A stretch of DNA of 58,241 bases from JALZAQ01 sp038253885 (GCA_038253885.1 JBBSGP010000019.1:1-58241), one strand, 5' to 3'. Shown: positions 41,800-50,514, counted from the stretch's first letter. Translations and numbers: made by a program. Notes: generated by a model not told the origin, from the sequence alone.

Positions 41800-42912
41800 T
41801 CACTCCTCCGTGCCCAGTAGCCTTCGCACGCCGGCCTTGAGGCGAACGATGCCGGGCAACCGCTCGAAGACAACGCGCTTTTCTGGCGGCAAGGATCGCC
41901 ACGCCCAGTCGAGCCGCAGGAAGAGCGGCTCCCGAATACTTCGCGGCTCCACCCGATACGGGCGACGCGCCGGCGTGCTCTCATGCTCCGCGATGGCATC
42001 ACGGTAGAGATCGATGAGCTGCCTGGCGACGTCCTCGAGGCTTGCCACGGAGCGAAGCTGGTCGCGTACGTGCGTCGCATCCTGCGCGTCGTAACGCATG
42101 ATCTCGCGCCAGACGGCCTCGGGGGAAATCCGGTCACGTAGCGCCTGGAAGCCGAAGTTGAGCGGGCGCAGGGCCTCGAACTCGGCCGACGTCACCATCG
42201 GCCCGACGCCGCTGTAGTCGCAGAGGACGACCGCTGCGCCGACGGCCATGGCCTCCATCGCCGCCTTCGCCTTCGCGAACACGATGTCGTACCGCCCCAA
42301 TACCTCCTCCGGCCGACCGATCGCGTTACCGACGCCGGTACCCACGACATTCAGCTCGAGCCCGGCTTCCCGGCACGCCGCGGTGACGGCTGGCAGGTGT
42401 GTCCCGGCGTGCGCATAGTTGCTGAAGACGAGGGCGCGGCGCGGGCGCTCAGGCAGCGGCGGCCGCGGAGTGAACCGTCGCATATCCACGAAGTTCAACA
42501 GCAGCCCGGTTTGCTCGGCGAGGGCACCCTCCTTCAGCAGCCGTTCCACACAGACGCGGCTGACGCCCAGGTAGCGGCGGATGCTGGGGTGAATCGGTGT
42601 GTGGTCCTTCGACGCGCTGTGGTCGTGGCAGATGAAGATTGCCGGACGGGTCGGCCAGCGGCGCAGCGCCATCATCGTCGGCGCGTGGTGGTGGCCATGG
42701 ATGATGTCCGGTGGGACGCGCATCCGCCGTAGGTTGTCGATGACGGGGATGCCCGCGCTTCGTAGCTCACGCGCGACCTCGCCGATCGCCAGACTGAACA
42801 CCGTCACCTCGTGCCCGCATCGTTGGAGCTCGAGTGCCAGATCGCGCACGTAGAGAACGGTCCCGGATGGGGGCGACAGCTCGATGTTGGTGATCAGGAC
42901 GCGGAGTCCCAT
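41800..42912 (-). CDS. GT4-like glycosyltransferase
   Basis: A 370-residue GT-B glycosyltransferase. Its start GLRVLITNIELSPPSGTVLY and RDLALELQRCGHEVTVFSL are the N-terminal Rossmann domain. DIIHGHHHAPTMMALRRWPT and LGVSRVCVERLLKEG follow, and RRALVFSNYAHAGTHLP begins the second domain. The usual GT4 EX7E motif is replaced by the weaker DIVFAKAKAAMEAMAVGAAV. It probably adds a sugar to a surface polysaccharide or glycolipid in the cytoplasm, using a nucleotide sugar. It is the last gene of the flippase operon, starting at an ATG 28 bases after the BKACE remnant. Confidence 0.85.
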   Translation of the reverse strand: MGLRVLITNIELSPPSGTVLYVRDLALELQRCGHEVTVFSLAIGEVARELRSAGIPVIDNLRRMRVPPDIIHGHHHAPTMMALRRWPTRPAIFICHDHSASKDHTPIHPSIRRYLGVSRVCVERLLKEGALAEQTGLLLNFVDMRRFTPRPPLPERPRRALVFSNYAHAGTHLPAVTAACREAGLELNVVGTGVGNAIGRPEEVLGRYDIVFAKAKAAMEAMAVGAAVVLCDYSGVGPMVTSAEFEALRPLNFGFQALRDRISPEAVWREIMRYDAQDATHVRDQLRSVASLEDVARQLIDLYRDAIAEHESTPARRPYRVEPRSIREPLFLRLDWAWRSLPPEKRVVFERLPGIVRLKAGVRRLLGTEE

Positions 42913-42940
42913 GGCAGGCGTGTGACGGGAGGAGCCGCGC

Positions 42941-43448
42941 TTACGCGATTGGCAAGCCGATAATACTGCGCGCTTCCGCCGGCGTCGCCGGCTCCCGACC
43001 CATCTCCTTTGCGATCCGGGCTATGCGCGCGATGAGACGTGCGTTGTCGGCGCGGTCGCGTCGCGTCGGGCGAGTTGACGCTGGCCTGGGAGATGAAGTT
43101 CATGGAGCCGAGGGTGAGGCTCGCCAGGTCCGGTCGCGACGCCAGAGCAGCTGTCCTCGTCGCCACGTCCGAGACGAAGCGTCCGGAGAGCGAGACGCAA
43201 ACGATCAGATCGGTGACCTCACGCACCCGATCTACAAGCTCCGTCCAGATAGCCGGATCGTAACACGGTCTTTCATCGGCGTTGCGCGCGTGGAGATGTA
43301 CCACGGCAGCACCCGCCTCCCGTGCGCGCTGTGCGCACTCCACGATCTCCGGGATGCTGATCGGCAGAAACGGCGAATCTTTCCTGGACAGGACCGCGCC
43401 AGTGATGGCCGCGTTGATGATCAGCTTGTCCGGTCGTCCCATGCTCAC
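42941..43448 (-). pseudogene. BKACE (DUF849) gene with internal deletion and frameshift
   Basis: From a GTG at 43448 the first 125 residues are a normal beta-keto acid cleavage enzyme: IINAAITGAVLSRKDSPFLP, the zinc motif AAVVHLHARNADERP and LTLGSMNFISQASVNSPDAT. The frame then turns to nonsense. In a neighbouring frame the true family C-terminus reappears at once: ARLIARIARIAKEMGREPAT, PAEARSIIGLPIA, stop at 42941. About 120 residues, including a glutamate metal ligand, are missing. The start overlaps the acetyltransferase stop (GTGA). BKACE enzymes cleave beta-keto acids with acetyl-CoA. Confidence 0.85.
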
Positions 43449-43975
43449 AGCAGCTCCTCGGCGGGTACCTTACCGACGACGCGCGCGGGATTGCCGGCAA
43501 CGATCACGCCGTCGCGGACATCCTTAGTGACCACCGCGCCAGCGCCGACGAAGGCATTCTGGCCTATGGTGACTCCGGGGAGCAGAACGCTCCCGCCGCC
43601 CACTCATGCGCCGCGGAGAATGCGAGGGGCGTCGCGCACGAAAGTGAGAGCCGAACGCCGATGAACGATTCGCTTGTCGTTCATCGTGATCACGCGCGGG
43701 CCGCAGAACACCTGGTCTTCGATGACAACACCGCGGGTGATGTAGCAGCCGCTCTGGAGCGAGACGTGATTGCCGATGACCACGTCGCCTTCGATGTCGA
43801 CGTAGGAGCCGATCGTGCACTCCTCCCCGATCCCCGTGTGGCTCCGGATCATCACGAAGTTCCCCAGGCGCGTCCCTTCGCCGATGGTGACATCCGGGAA
43901 GATGACGCAGAATTGTCCTTGTGTGTGCAACGTTGTTTCTGTTCGGAGTGGAGGTGTTTCTCGCCTCTCGCTCAC
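43445..43975 (-). pseudogene. Hexapeptide-repeat acyltransferase with in-frame stop
   Basis: A GTG at 43975 (overlapping the flippase stop) opens a left-handed beta-helix acetyltransferase: FCVIFPDVTIGEGTRLGNFV, IGSYVDIEGDVVIGNHVSLQ and ITRGVVIEDQVFCGPRVITM. At 43604-43606 a TGA interrupts ILRGA|VGGGSVLLPGVT, and the same frame continues QNAFVGAGAVVTKDVRDGVI, VAGNPARVVGKVPAEELL to the proper stop at 43445. One change of an Arg codon (CGA to TGA) would explain it. Unless the stop is read through, the last two coils are lost. It would O- or N-acetylate a sugar of the exported polysaccharide. Confidence 0.85.
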
Positions 43976-45315
43976 CGCGGCCTTTCGGTGTGGAGGACGG
44001 TCGAGCTGATTGACAGGCGTCGGCGAACGCGCCACCACAACAAGATATTCCACAGCGCAATACCACTCGCCGCGGCGGTGGCTGCCCCATTCATGCCCCA
44101 TTGCGGGACCAGCGCCACAGAGAGCAGCGCGTTCACCACAGCGCTGGCGCCCACGCCGATCACGGCATCGCGCTCGTAACCGGCGATCACGAGCAACGTC
44201 GCCACGGGACCTGCAGCGATGTTGACGAGCTGCCCGACGGCCAATATCCGCAGCGCCGGCTCCGCGTCTCCGAACCCGGCGCCGAACAAACTCAGAAACT
44301 GGCCGCCCGCCAAGAACATGACTGCCGCCACGGGAATACCGACGAGCAGGGCGAGCTGCGACATGCGTCGCACGAGGCTCCGCATAGTCGCGTGATCACC
44401 GATCGCGTACAGGCCGGCGAGTCGGGGCATCATCGCGACCACGGCGACGTCGAGCGCCAGCGGGATGAGGGCTGCCCCGCGGACAGCCGCTGAGTACGGA
44501 CCAACCGCCGCGGGACTGCCGAGCGCGCCGAGCGCGAGGACGTCGATGCGGCTATTCAGAACGCTCACGCCGCCGAGGAGGAAGAAGCGAAACGAGGTCG
44601 CCAGCCACAGGCGATGCTCGTAGCGGGGCTGCGCAAACCGCACGGCCGGGGGGAGCGAGCGATGAACCAGCCAGAGGGCGACCGCGACCGCGACGCCGAG
44701 GGTGAGTGCGTGAGCGAGCAGCGCGCGCGGCGCGCTGCGCGGGCCCGCTCCGACGCATGCGATCACCACAGCGAGCATCAGCGCCGGCTGCACGACCATC
44801 TCGGGGAGTTGGCTGAGCGCGGGGCGGTGAAGCCCGCGCAACGCGGCCTGCTGCGCGCGCGCGATTCCTGTCAACGGCAGCAGGGCCGCCGCAAATAGCC
44901 AGGTCGCGGGTGACAGCCGGTGGGCGCCGCCGAACAGATGTGGAGCGGCAGAGGCCACCATCAGGGCGATGGTCACGGACGCGACCAGCACCAGCCCGTT
45001 CGCCCAACGCAGCAAGCCCCAGAGGAGCTGCCATGCCGCCACGCTGGAGTAGCTGGCGGCATGACGCACGAGGAGCGTGTCAACGCCGAAGACGCTCGCC
45101 AGGGCAAGAACCGCCACCCACGACAGAACGTACGTGTACGTTCCGAACTCCGCCGCGCCGAGCCAGCGGGCCACGACTACGCTGAGAAGGAACGAAAGGC
45201 CGAGTCCGGCCAGTTGCGGGCCGGCGATGGCGGCGGTGTTCCGGACCATCTCGCGCGCGTCGCCGATTGGTGGGGCGGCGAGACTCCGATTCACCTCAAT
45301 GGGATCAACGCTCAA
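43972..45315 (-). CDS. Wzx-type oligosaccharide flippase (MOP superfamily)
   Basis: A 447-residue protein with about 14 membrane spans. It begins NTAAIAGPQLAGLGLSFLLS and VVARWLGAAEFGTYTYVLSW, the PST/Wzx opening, and ends WGMNGAATAAASGIALWNIL. It should move lipid-linked sugar repeat units across the inner membrane. The start is a TTG at 45315; no better codon is near. It heads the operon flippase, acetyltransferase, BKACE, glycosyltransferase, all joined by overlaps or small gaps. A 29-codon frame upstream (45325-45414, MRLVLVDTGLLVHLRRALSA) may be another stump and was not annotated separately. Confidence 0.88.
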   Translation of the reverse strand: MSVDPIEVNRSLAAPPIGDAREMVRNTAAIAGPQLAGLGLSFLLSVVVARWLGAAEFGTYTYVLSWVAVLALASVFGVDTLLVRHAASYSSVAAWQLLWGLLRWANGLVLVASVTIALMVASAAPHLFGGAHRLSPATWLFAAALLPLTGIARAQQAALRGLHRPALSQLPEMVVQPALMLAVVIACVGAGPRSAPRALLAHALTLGVAVAVALWLVHRSLPPAVRFAQPRYEHRLWLATSFRFFLLGGVSVLNSRIDVLALGALGSPAAVGPYSAAVRGAALIPLALDVAVVAMMPRLAGLYAIGDHATMRSLVRRMSQLALLVGIPVAAVMFLAGGQFLSLFGAGFGDAEPALRILAVGQLVNIAAGPVATLLVIAGYERDAVIGVGASAVVNALLSVALVPQWGMNGAATAAASGIALWNILLWWRVRRRLSISSTVLHTERPR

Positions 45316-45509
45316 GCCGCTGGCTCAGGGCCGCCGATGTCTCGCAGCCGTCCCTGCGCTCAGAGCGCGGCGGAGATGAACGAGAAGGCCGGTGTCGACA
45401 AGCACGAGTCGCATGGGAGATTCTCCGGATCTGCTAGCCAGCCGGATGTTGGCCTCGGATATCATACGAGGCAGTTCCATGACCAGCCAGCGCAGAACCG
45501 GGACGTCGC

Positions 45510-45590
45510 GATCGAGCCGGGCAGGTGGACAGCGCGGCGGCGCACTACCAGTGGGTCGTCAATGCGTGGCAGAACGCCGACCCGCCCTTC
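45510..45590 (+). pseudogene. Fragment of a TPR-tail protein
   Basis: Within the gap 45316-45798 one frame reads RAGQVDSAAAHYQWVVNAWQ then NADPPFA. This is the closing motif (G...A..HY..V...W..ADP) seen at the end of TPR-bearing kinases and cyclases. No upstream domains remain, and a stop follows at 45695. The rest of the gap is empty. Confidence 0.45.
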
Positions 45591-45798
45591 GCGAGCGGTG
45601 GGGCCGTGCCCGGTCGCGCCTGGCGGCGCTGGTTCTCGAGGCAGGCTCCCGGACGGCGGCGACTCTGCCCTGAAATCCTTTCCGGCGTCGTTTGACAGCC
45701 CGCCCAAACCGTCATAGAGTGTCACAAACGCATGTGAGCCCGGAGGAAGGGAGGGGAGAGTGACTTCGCCAACGCGTTCGTGACAACCGGAGGCAGCC

Positions 45799-46347
45799 AT
45801 GCGGATATGGTGCGGATCCACGGTGATCAGGGTCGTTCCGATCGTGATGCTGCTTGCGGGCTGCTCCTCCGCGATGCGCGCCGGGCGCTCGGTTGCAGTG
45901 GCGCGAGCCGAGCTCACTGATCTCACTGGCGAGGCGGTCGGAACGGCGGAGCTATGGCAGGAGTCCAGCGGCCTGCTCCACGTGGATGTCTCGGCGTCCA
46001 GCCTCAACCCCGGCGCTCACGGAATTCACATCCACGCGGTGGGACGCTGCGATGGCGGCTCGACGGGCTTCTCCACGGCGGGCGGACACTACAACCCACT
46101 GAACAAGCAGCACGGGTTGACAAACCCCGCCGGTCAACACGCCGGCGACGCGCCAAACATCCAGATCGGGGCGGATGGCCGCGGCACGCTGTCGTTCACG
46201 ACGGACCGGGTCACGCTGACCCCGGGGCCGACGACGGTGCGCGACAGCGTGGGACGGGCGATCGTCGTGCACGCCGCGCCAGATGATCAGATGTCGCAGC
46301 CGGCCGGCAACAGCGGCGCACGGGTGGCCTGTGGCGTGATCCGATAA
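45799..46347 (+). CDS. sodC: Cu/Zn superoxide dismutase, lipoprotein
   Basis: A 182-residue protein with a lipoprotein signal (VVPIVMLLAGC). The copper and zinc ligands of SodC are present: GIHIHAVGRCDG near 75 (two His), the zinc loop GGHYNP and KQHG, HAGDAPNI, and VVHAAPDDQ with the last His. The disulfide Cys pair is in GRCDG and VACGVIR. It removes superoxide on the periplasmic or outer side of the membrane. ATG at 45799 with a purine-rich GGAGG upstream. It is not in an operon with the ArsR gene, which has its own promoter. Confidence 0.92.
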   Translation: MRIWCGSTVIRVVPIVMLLAGCSSAMRAGRSVAVARAELTDLTGEAVGTAELWQESSGLLHVDVSASSLNPGAHGIHIHAVGRCDGGSTGFSTAGGHYNPLNKQHGLTNPAGQHAGDAPNIQIGADGRGTLSFTTDRVTLTPGPTTVRDSVGRAIVVHAAPDDQMSQPAGNSGARVACGVIR

Positions 46348-46449
46348 GGCTCTCGGGGGCGGGAACACGAAACCTGCGGTCGGGCGCGCTCGTGCCCGTT
46401 ACCCGGCCGCTACGCTCTCCATCGGCGTGGGGTCGGCTGAAGAAGGGGC

Positions 46450-46491
46450 TTGACAGCCGGGTCGCGCGACCGTAGATAACACACTGGTTAT
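46450..46491 (+). promoter_or_regulatory. Sigma-70-like promoter with ArsR-type operator
   Basis: TTGACA at 46450-46455 is followed after exactly 17 bases by TAGATA (46473-46478). An inverted repeat ATAAC-N6-GTTAT (46476-46491) overlaps the -10 box, 16 bases before the ArsR start. This arrangement fits autorepression. Confidence 0.7.
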
Positions 46492-46507
46492 ACAATCAGA
46501 AGGTTAT

Positions 46508-46894
46508 ATGCCCTCGGTTTCCGATCTCGATGGGACGTTCGCGGCGTTGGCCGACCCAACCCGCCGGGCGATTCTTGCCCGGCTCGCGTCTGGTGAGCAG
46601 TCGGTGATGGAGCTCGCCGAGCCGTTCGCGATCACGCAGCCCGCCATCTCGAGGCATCTCAAGGTACTGGAGCGTGCCGGCCTGATCTCGCGCGGGCGAG
46701 ACGCGCAGCGTCGTCCCTGTCGGCTCGAGGCCCGGCCGCTCGCGCAGGCCACAGCATGGATGATGGACTATAGACAGTTCTGGGAGGGGAGCTTCCAGCG
46801 CCTCGATGCGCTGCTGGACGACATGAAGGCCAGAGAGGGGAAACATGGCGCACGAAACGTGGGCGCATCAGACGATAGAGGAGACCGCCGATGA
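46508..46894 (+). CDS. ArsR-family transcriptional regulator
   Basis: A 128-residue winged-helix protein: TFAALADPTRRAILARLASG, ELAEPFAITQPAISRHLKVL, ERAGLISRGRDAQRRPCRLE. It lacks the ELCVCDL metal box, so it belongs to the non-metal subgroup paired with SRPBCC/AHSA1 genes. The last 20 residues overlap the start of the SRPBCC remnant (ATGA). A canonical promoter and a palindrome overlapping its -10 box are directly upstream, so the gene very likely represses itself. Confidence 0.93.
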   Translation: MPSVSDLDGTFAALADPTRRAILARLASGEQSVMELAEPFAITQPAISRHLKVLERAGLISRGRDAQRRPCRLEARPLAQATAWMMDYRQFWEGSFQRLDALLDDMKAREGKHGARNVGASDDRGDRR

Positions 46895-47032
46895 AGAACA
46901 CTGGCACACGAGTCGAAGCAGATCCGTGACGCCGTCGTCGCCTCGGGTATGGAGCACGGGGTGGCCGAGTGCTATGACAAGCTTGCGGAGTACCTGGAGA
47001 CGGCTTCACCCAGCGGCGTGACGCGGCAATGA
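46891..47032 (+). pseudogene. SRPBCC/AHSA1 gene with middle deleted
   Basis: The ATG at 46891 overlaps the ArsR stop and starts MKNTGTR, the usual opening of ArsR-linked SRPBCC genes. Within 30 bases, in another frame, the family C-terminus follows: QIRDAVVASGMEHGVAECYD, KLAEYLETA and a stop at 47032. The central roughly 100 residues are missing. The remainder to 47226 holds no gene. Confidence 0.8.
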
Positions 47033-47226
47033 CACCCGAGAGCGACGGGACAGGAACACCGATGTCCCGCACTGACCGGCATTCTCAATCTCAGGGGTAG
47101 TTCACTCTGTCACGTGCGGAGCCGGCCGCGCAGCGGTATTGACGGTCGTGTCTCTGGAGCATATCGTCGTCGGCCCGCTGGAGAAGCAGCAGCGTTGGAT
47201 GTCCACCCGATGCGGAGGGGGCCTGT

Positions 47227-47655
47227 ATGCCAGCTCAGCAGGCGTCGCGGGGCTTCGAGCTCGTCGAGTACGAGCGCAAGTGGGTCGAGGCACTGAACCG
47301 CGGCGACGCGGCGGGCGCCGACGAGGCGTTCGCCCCCGGCTGCGTCATCCACATCACCGGCAGCCCCGTCCCGGACCTGGACATCGCCGGCTTCAAGCAG
47401 TTGGTGGGGGGGTTGATCGCGGCGTTCCCAGATCTCCACTTCACCATCGAGGATCAGATCATTGCCGGCGACAAGGTCGCCATGCGGTGGGTCGCCGAAG
47501 GGACGAACACCGGCCCGTTCGGCGCAGCACCGCCGACCGGCAAGCGGGTGCGGATCGAGGGGCTGCTCTTCGACCGGGTCGTCGGCGGCCGGGTGGCCGA
47601 GCGCTGGGAGCAGTGGGACCAACCCGCGATGCTGCGTCAACTCGGCTTCGCATAA
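47227..47655 (+). CDS. SnoaL-like ester cyclase-family protein
   Basis: A 142-residue cytoplasmic protein with the SnoaL-like polyketide cyclase fold. Its N-terminal helix FELVEYERKWVEALNRGDAA precedes FAPGCVIHITGSPVPDLDIA, AFPDLHFTIEDQIIAGDKVA, the conserved MRWVAEGTNTGPFGAAPPTG and ERWEQWDQPAMLRQLG. The W-x-x-x-G-T-N-x-G block is that of the ester cyclase group (PF07366). Its substrate is unknown. ATG at 47227 after GGAGGGGG. It stands alone. Confidence 0.85.
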   Translation: MPAQQASRGFELVEYERKWVEALNRGDAAGADEAFAPGCVIHITGSPVPDLDIAGFKQLVGGLIAAFPDLHFTIEDQIIAGDKVAMRWVAEGTNTGPFGAAPPTGKRVRIEGLLFDRVVGGRVAERWEQWDQPAMLRQLGFA

Positions 47656-47713
47656 GGCACGCCGGGCCGCGACACGTTGCCGCCGCGCTGTCACACCGCG
47701 CGGCGCCTACCCG

Positions 47714-47743
47714 TCAGGTCCACACGGCTCAGGTCCACACGGC
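47714..47743. repeat. 15-bp tandem duplication
   Basis: TCAGGTCCACACGGC occurs twice without a break in the spacer before the membrane-protein gene. Confidence 0.85.
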
Positions 47744-47797
47744 GGGTGCAACAGCGCCTGGCACCGTGGGCAGCGCCAGCGAACCGGGAGCAGATAG

Positions 47798-48205
47798 GTG
47801 GTGGTGAGTGAGGAGCTGAAGGAAGGCCGGCTGATCACGAGGCGCGCCCTGGTCCTCATCGTGCTCGGCGCCTGCTTGCTCAGTTGGGCGGAGCTCACGA
47901 GCCCGACTCCGCCTCAGACAGCGATGGCTGTGTTGCGGCTCCCGGTCGTTCTCGTTCTCTGCTGGCGGGTGTATCAGGGGAATCGTTATGCGCGAGCCAT
48001 CCTGACAGTGATGGCCGCTTCCATCCTTGCGGCGGCGATTGCCATCGGGGTCACGGTCCGCCCCGTGACCCCGGATGCATGGCGGCGGATGGTGTCGGCG
48101 GCTCCGTTTGTTATCGGAACTGTCCTACTTCTGCTCTCACCCAAGGCTCGGCTGTACTTCGCGGCGCGGCGAGCCGGGTCGACGGGAGCCACACCGGGGA
48201 GATGA
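47798..48205 (+). CDS. Small four-helix membrane protein, unknown
   Basis: A 135-residue protein with a cytoplasmic start (SEELKEGRLITRRAL) and about four membrane spans: VLIVLGACLLSWAEL, TAMAVLRLPVVLVLCWRVYQ, AILTVMAASILAAAIAIGVT and APFVIGTVLLLLSPKARLYF. The tail is basic. The GTG start is uncertain, as there are in-frame GTG codons at 47798 and 47801. Family not recognised. Confidence 0.6.
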   Translation: MVVSEELKEGRLITRRALVLIVLGACLLSWAELTSPTPPQTAMAVLRLPVVLVLCWRVYQGNRYARAILTVMAASILAAAIAIGVTVRPVTPDAWRRMVSAAPFVIGTVLLLLSPKARLYFAARRAGSTGATPGR

Positions 48206-48258
48206 CTGCCGCAATGCCGGACATCGATAACGGATTTACTTGATGGTCATGCCCTCCA

Positions 48259-48624
48259 TCAAGCGGGCTCCTGGTACAGACCGATCACGTTTCCCGAAGG
48301 ATCGTGGAACCTTGCCGTGATCTCCGGTGCATCCGCGCCAACAGGCTGGACGATCTCTCCCCCGTTGGCGACGATGGCCTCGAGAGTCCTGGGGACGCTG
48401 TCCACCATGATGTAGAACAGAAGCCCAGGCTTCGCGGATGGCGAGCGTCCAACTATCCAGCTCCCGCTCACTTGACCCGTCGTGTCGTCAAAGGCGACGC
48501 TGCCATCGCCACGGGTTCTGATGTTCCAGTCAAAAACGCGCTTGTAGAACTCGGATTGACGCGCGCTATCGGTGGCCGGTATCTCGATGTAGCAGATCTT
48601 GCCGTTCGCATTGGTGGGGGGCAT
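48259..48624 (-). CDS. VOC-family (glyoxalase-like) protein
   Basis: A 121-residue single-domain VOC protein: GKICYIEIPATDSARQSEFY, KRVFDWNIRTRGDG, GLLFYIMVDSVPRTLEAIVA, NGGEIVQPVG and FHDPSGNVIGLYQEP. It carries the CFP-32/glyoxalase-like pattern, with a probable metal site split over two beta-alpha-beta-beta-beta units. The ATG at 48624 overlaps the stop of the serine hydrolase gene (TGATG), so it is translated with it. Substrate unknown. Confidence 0.88.
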   Translation of the reverse strand: MPPTNANGKICYIEIPATDSARQSEFYKRVFDWNIRTRGDGSVAFDDTTGQVSGSWIVGRSPSAKPGLLFYIMVDSVPRTLEAIVANGGEIVQPVGADAPEITARFHDPSGNVIGLYQEPA

Positions 48625-50438
48625 CAGGGCTCCGGGCGGGCAGAATGAGGTCTTAACGTGCGTCGAGATTCGGTGTGTGTCGAGCCAATCCCGGCAACGC
48701 GCTCGAATCGCACGTGTCGGGCACGCTCGGTCGTCACATCCATGGCGACCGGACTTCCAGCGGCGTCGCGCACAAACTCGATCACGAAGAAATTCTCGGC
48801 TTGAAACACATCCCCAAACACCCGGGTGAGAATCGCCGGATCCATGCGGTGGCGGTGCAGCTCCAGGCGCCCGTTCCGTAGCTCGACGTCCCATCGCACC
48901 TCGAGCTCCGTTGAATAGTACGAGCCCACCAGCTCTCGCTCGGCGGTCATCCCGGTCGCGCGAACCGCTTCGTAGCTGAGAGGGCGCGAGCCTTCGACCT
49001 CCTCGACGACGGAAAGGCGCTGGGCGGCACGCCGCTGGAAAGCGAAGACGTATCGTCTTGGGGCGGCGCCGAGCTGGTACCTGTTGTTCCCCAGCGGAGT
49101 GAGCTTGAATTTCCCTTCGCCGCCGCCGTCAAGAAGCAGGACACCATCTTCCAGGAAGAATCTCCGCGTCTGGGCCGTCGTGCGATTCCACCAGTAGAGT
49201 CCCGCCAGGGATATCGCCGGAATGGGTAAAGCGGATTCCGCCTGTGGCCGGGAGCTCATGACGGCGCCACGTCGGCCGTCCCCGGCAGAGTTGGATGTGG
49301 CCGGGAGCGCACCGAGGTAGATGTCGGCCACCCGGAGCGCCAAGGAAGTGGGCGCGACGTCGAAGGCGTTGCAGAGGACCGCGACGGTGAGCCGCTCGTC
49401 GGAAAAGCGAACAATGTCAGCCTTGTAGCCGGGATCGGAGCCGGCGTGGCTGATCATCCGACGCTTCTGGTATGTACCGACGAACAGCCCCATGCCGTAT
49501 CCGGTCGCGGTACCATCGGTCAGCCGCGCCGGTGTCGACATCAGCGCAAGCAGGGGGATCGACCCGACGCGCGCCTCGTAGAAGTTGGCGTCCCACTTGG
49601 CGAGATCCTCCACCGTGGTGAATACCCCCGTCGGCCCGGCGAAGCCAAAGGGCACGCGTGCGAGACGCAGATCCGACGGGGCATGTCCCCAGTACCCGGC
49701 GGCGAGATGGGCGACCGGTTGGCCGGGGTCCTCACGAACACCCGAGTGTGACATCTCGAGCGGGGTGAAAATCCGCATCTGGAGGAATTGCCGAAAGCTC
49801 ATTCCGCTGACGCGCTCGATGATGATCGCGAGCAGCGTGTATCCGGTGTTGCTGTACAGGAACTCGGATCCGGACGTGAAATTCAGGGCACGTTGCCGCT
49901 GCACCAGACGCAGAAAATCGTCCTTCGTCTCGAGGTCGGAGCTCCGCCAGCCGGCCATATAGAAGAGGTTCCATTGCTCACGAAGCCCGGAGGTGTGAGT
50001 CAGCAGCTGCCTGACCGTGATGGGGTATCCGAAGCGCGGGACCTCGCTCACATATCGGCGAACATCATCATCCAGCGCCAGTCTGCCATCCTGCACGAGC
50101 AGCAGGATGCCGAGTGCCGTGAACTGCTTGGACGCGGACGCGATCAGGGTGGGGGTCGCGGGCGTCAGGGGCACCTCGAGAGCCACGTCTGCCATGCCGT
50201 ACGCGTTCTGATAGAGGAGCGTACCGGCGCGAACGACGGCGACCTCACACCCAGGTGCATCGCGGCGCGTGAAGGGCGCAAAGATGCTGTCGACCCGCGC
50301 CGCGAGGGAATCGGTACCCCCTTGCGCGCGCGGTCCGGCCAAAGTTTGCCCGCGGAATGGCTGACCGGCCAGCACGAGCGGAACAAGCCACAGTGGCGTC
50401 ATGTGCAACACTCTCGGTTGGAGAGTGCGAATCTGCAT
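48624..50438 (-). CDS. Secreted serine hydrolase (beta-lactamase family)
   Basis: A 604-residue protein with a signal peptide (VLHMTPLWLVPLVLAGQPFR). The serine hydrolase domain (about 40-370) has SxxK in IASASKQFTALG near 100 and YxN in YSNTGYTLL near 195, plus SHAGSDPGYKADIVRF near 335. A Pro-rich hinge follows. Then a C-terminal beta-barrel (about 405-560, GLYWWNRTTAQTRRFFLEDG, LGNNRYQLGAAPRRYVFAFQ) resembles the DUF3471-type tail. It is probably a periplasmic esterase or D-amino-peptidase relative. The VOC gene is coupled downstream. The alternative start is the Met at residue 13. Confidence 0.88.
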   Translation of the reverse strand: MQIRTLQPRVLHMTPLWLVPLVLAGQPFRGQTLAGPRAQGGTDSLAARVDSIFAPFTRRDAPGCEVAVVRAGTLLYQNAYGMADVALEVPLTPATPTLIASASKQFTALGILLLVQDGRLALDDDVRRYVSEVPRFGYPITVRQLLTHTSGLREQWNLFYMAGWRSSDLETKDDFLRLVQRQRALNFTSGSEFLYSNTGYTLLAIIIERVSGMSFRQFLQMRIFTPLEMSHSGVREDPGQPVAHLAAGYWGHAPSDLRLARVPFGFAGPTGVFTTVEDLAKWDANFYEARVGSIPLLALMSTPARLTDGTATGYGMGLFVGTYQKRRMISHAGSDPGYKADIVRFSDERLTVAVLCNAFDVAPTSLALRVADIYLGALPATSNSAGDGRRGAVMSSRPQAESALPIPAISLAGLYWWNRTTAQTRRFFLEDGVLLLDGGGEGKFKLTPLGNNRYQLGAAPRRYVFAFQRRAAQRLSVVEEVEGSRPLSYEAVRATGMTAERELVGSYYSTELEVRWDVELRNGRLELHRHRMDPAILTRVFGDVFQAENFFVIEFVRDAAGSPVAMDVTTERARHVRFERVAGIGSTHTESRRTLRPHSARPEP

Positions 50439-50514
50439 GCCGTCGCGTCCGCGCTCTTGAACGAGCGGAACCTCCTGGAATGCCCGGAACCTACGTCGTT
50501 CCGCGCACCGGCCT

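Noticed and set aside
45325..45414. 29-codon minus-strand frame before the flippase
   Set aside because: Reads MRLVLVDTGLLVHLRRALSA but has no coupling or recognisable family; left as a note.
47102..47226. Possible gene start before the SnoaL-like gene
   Set aside because: No ribosome site or family-like residues; the ATG at 47227 starts the conserved domain.
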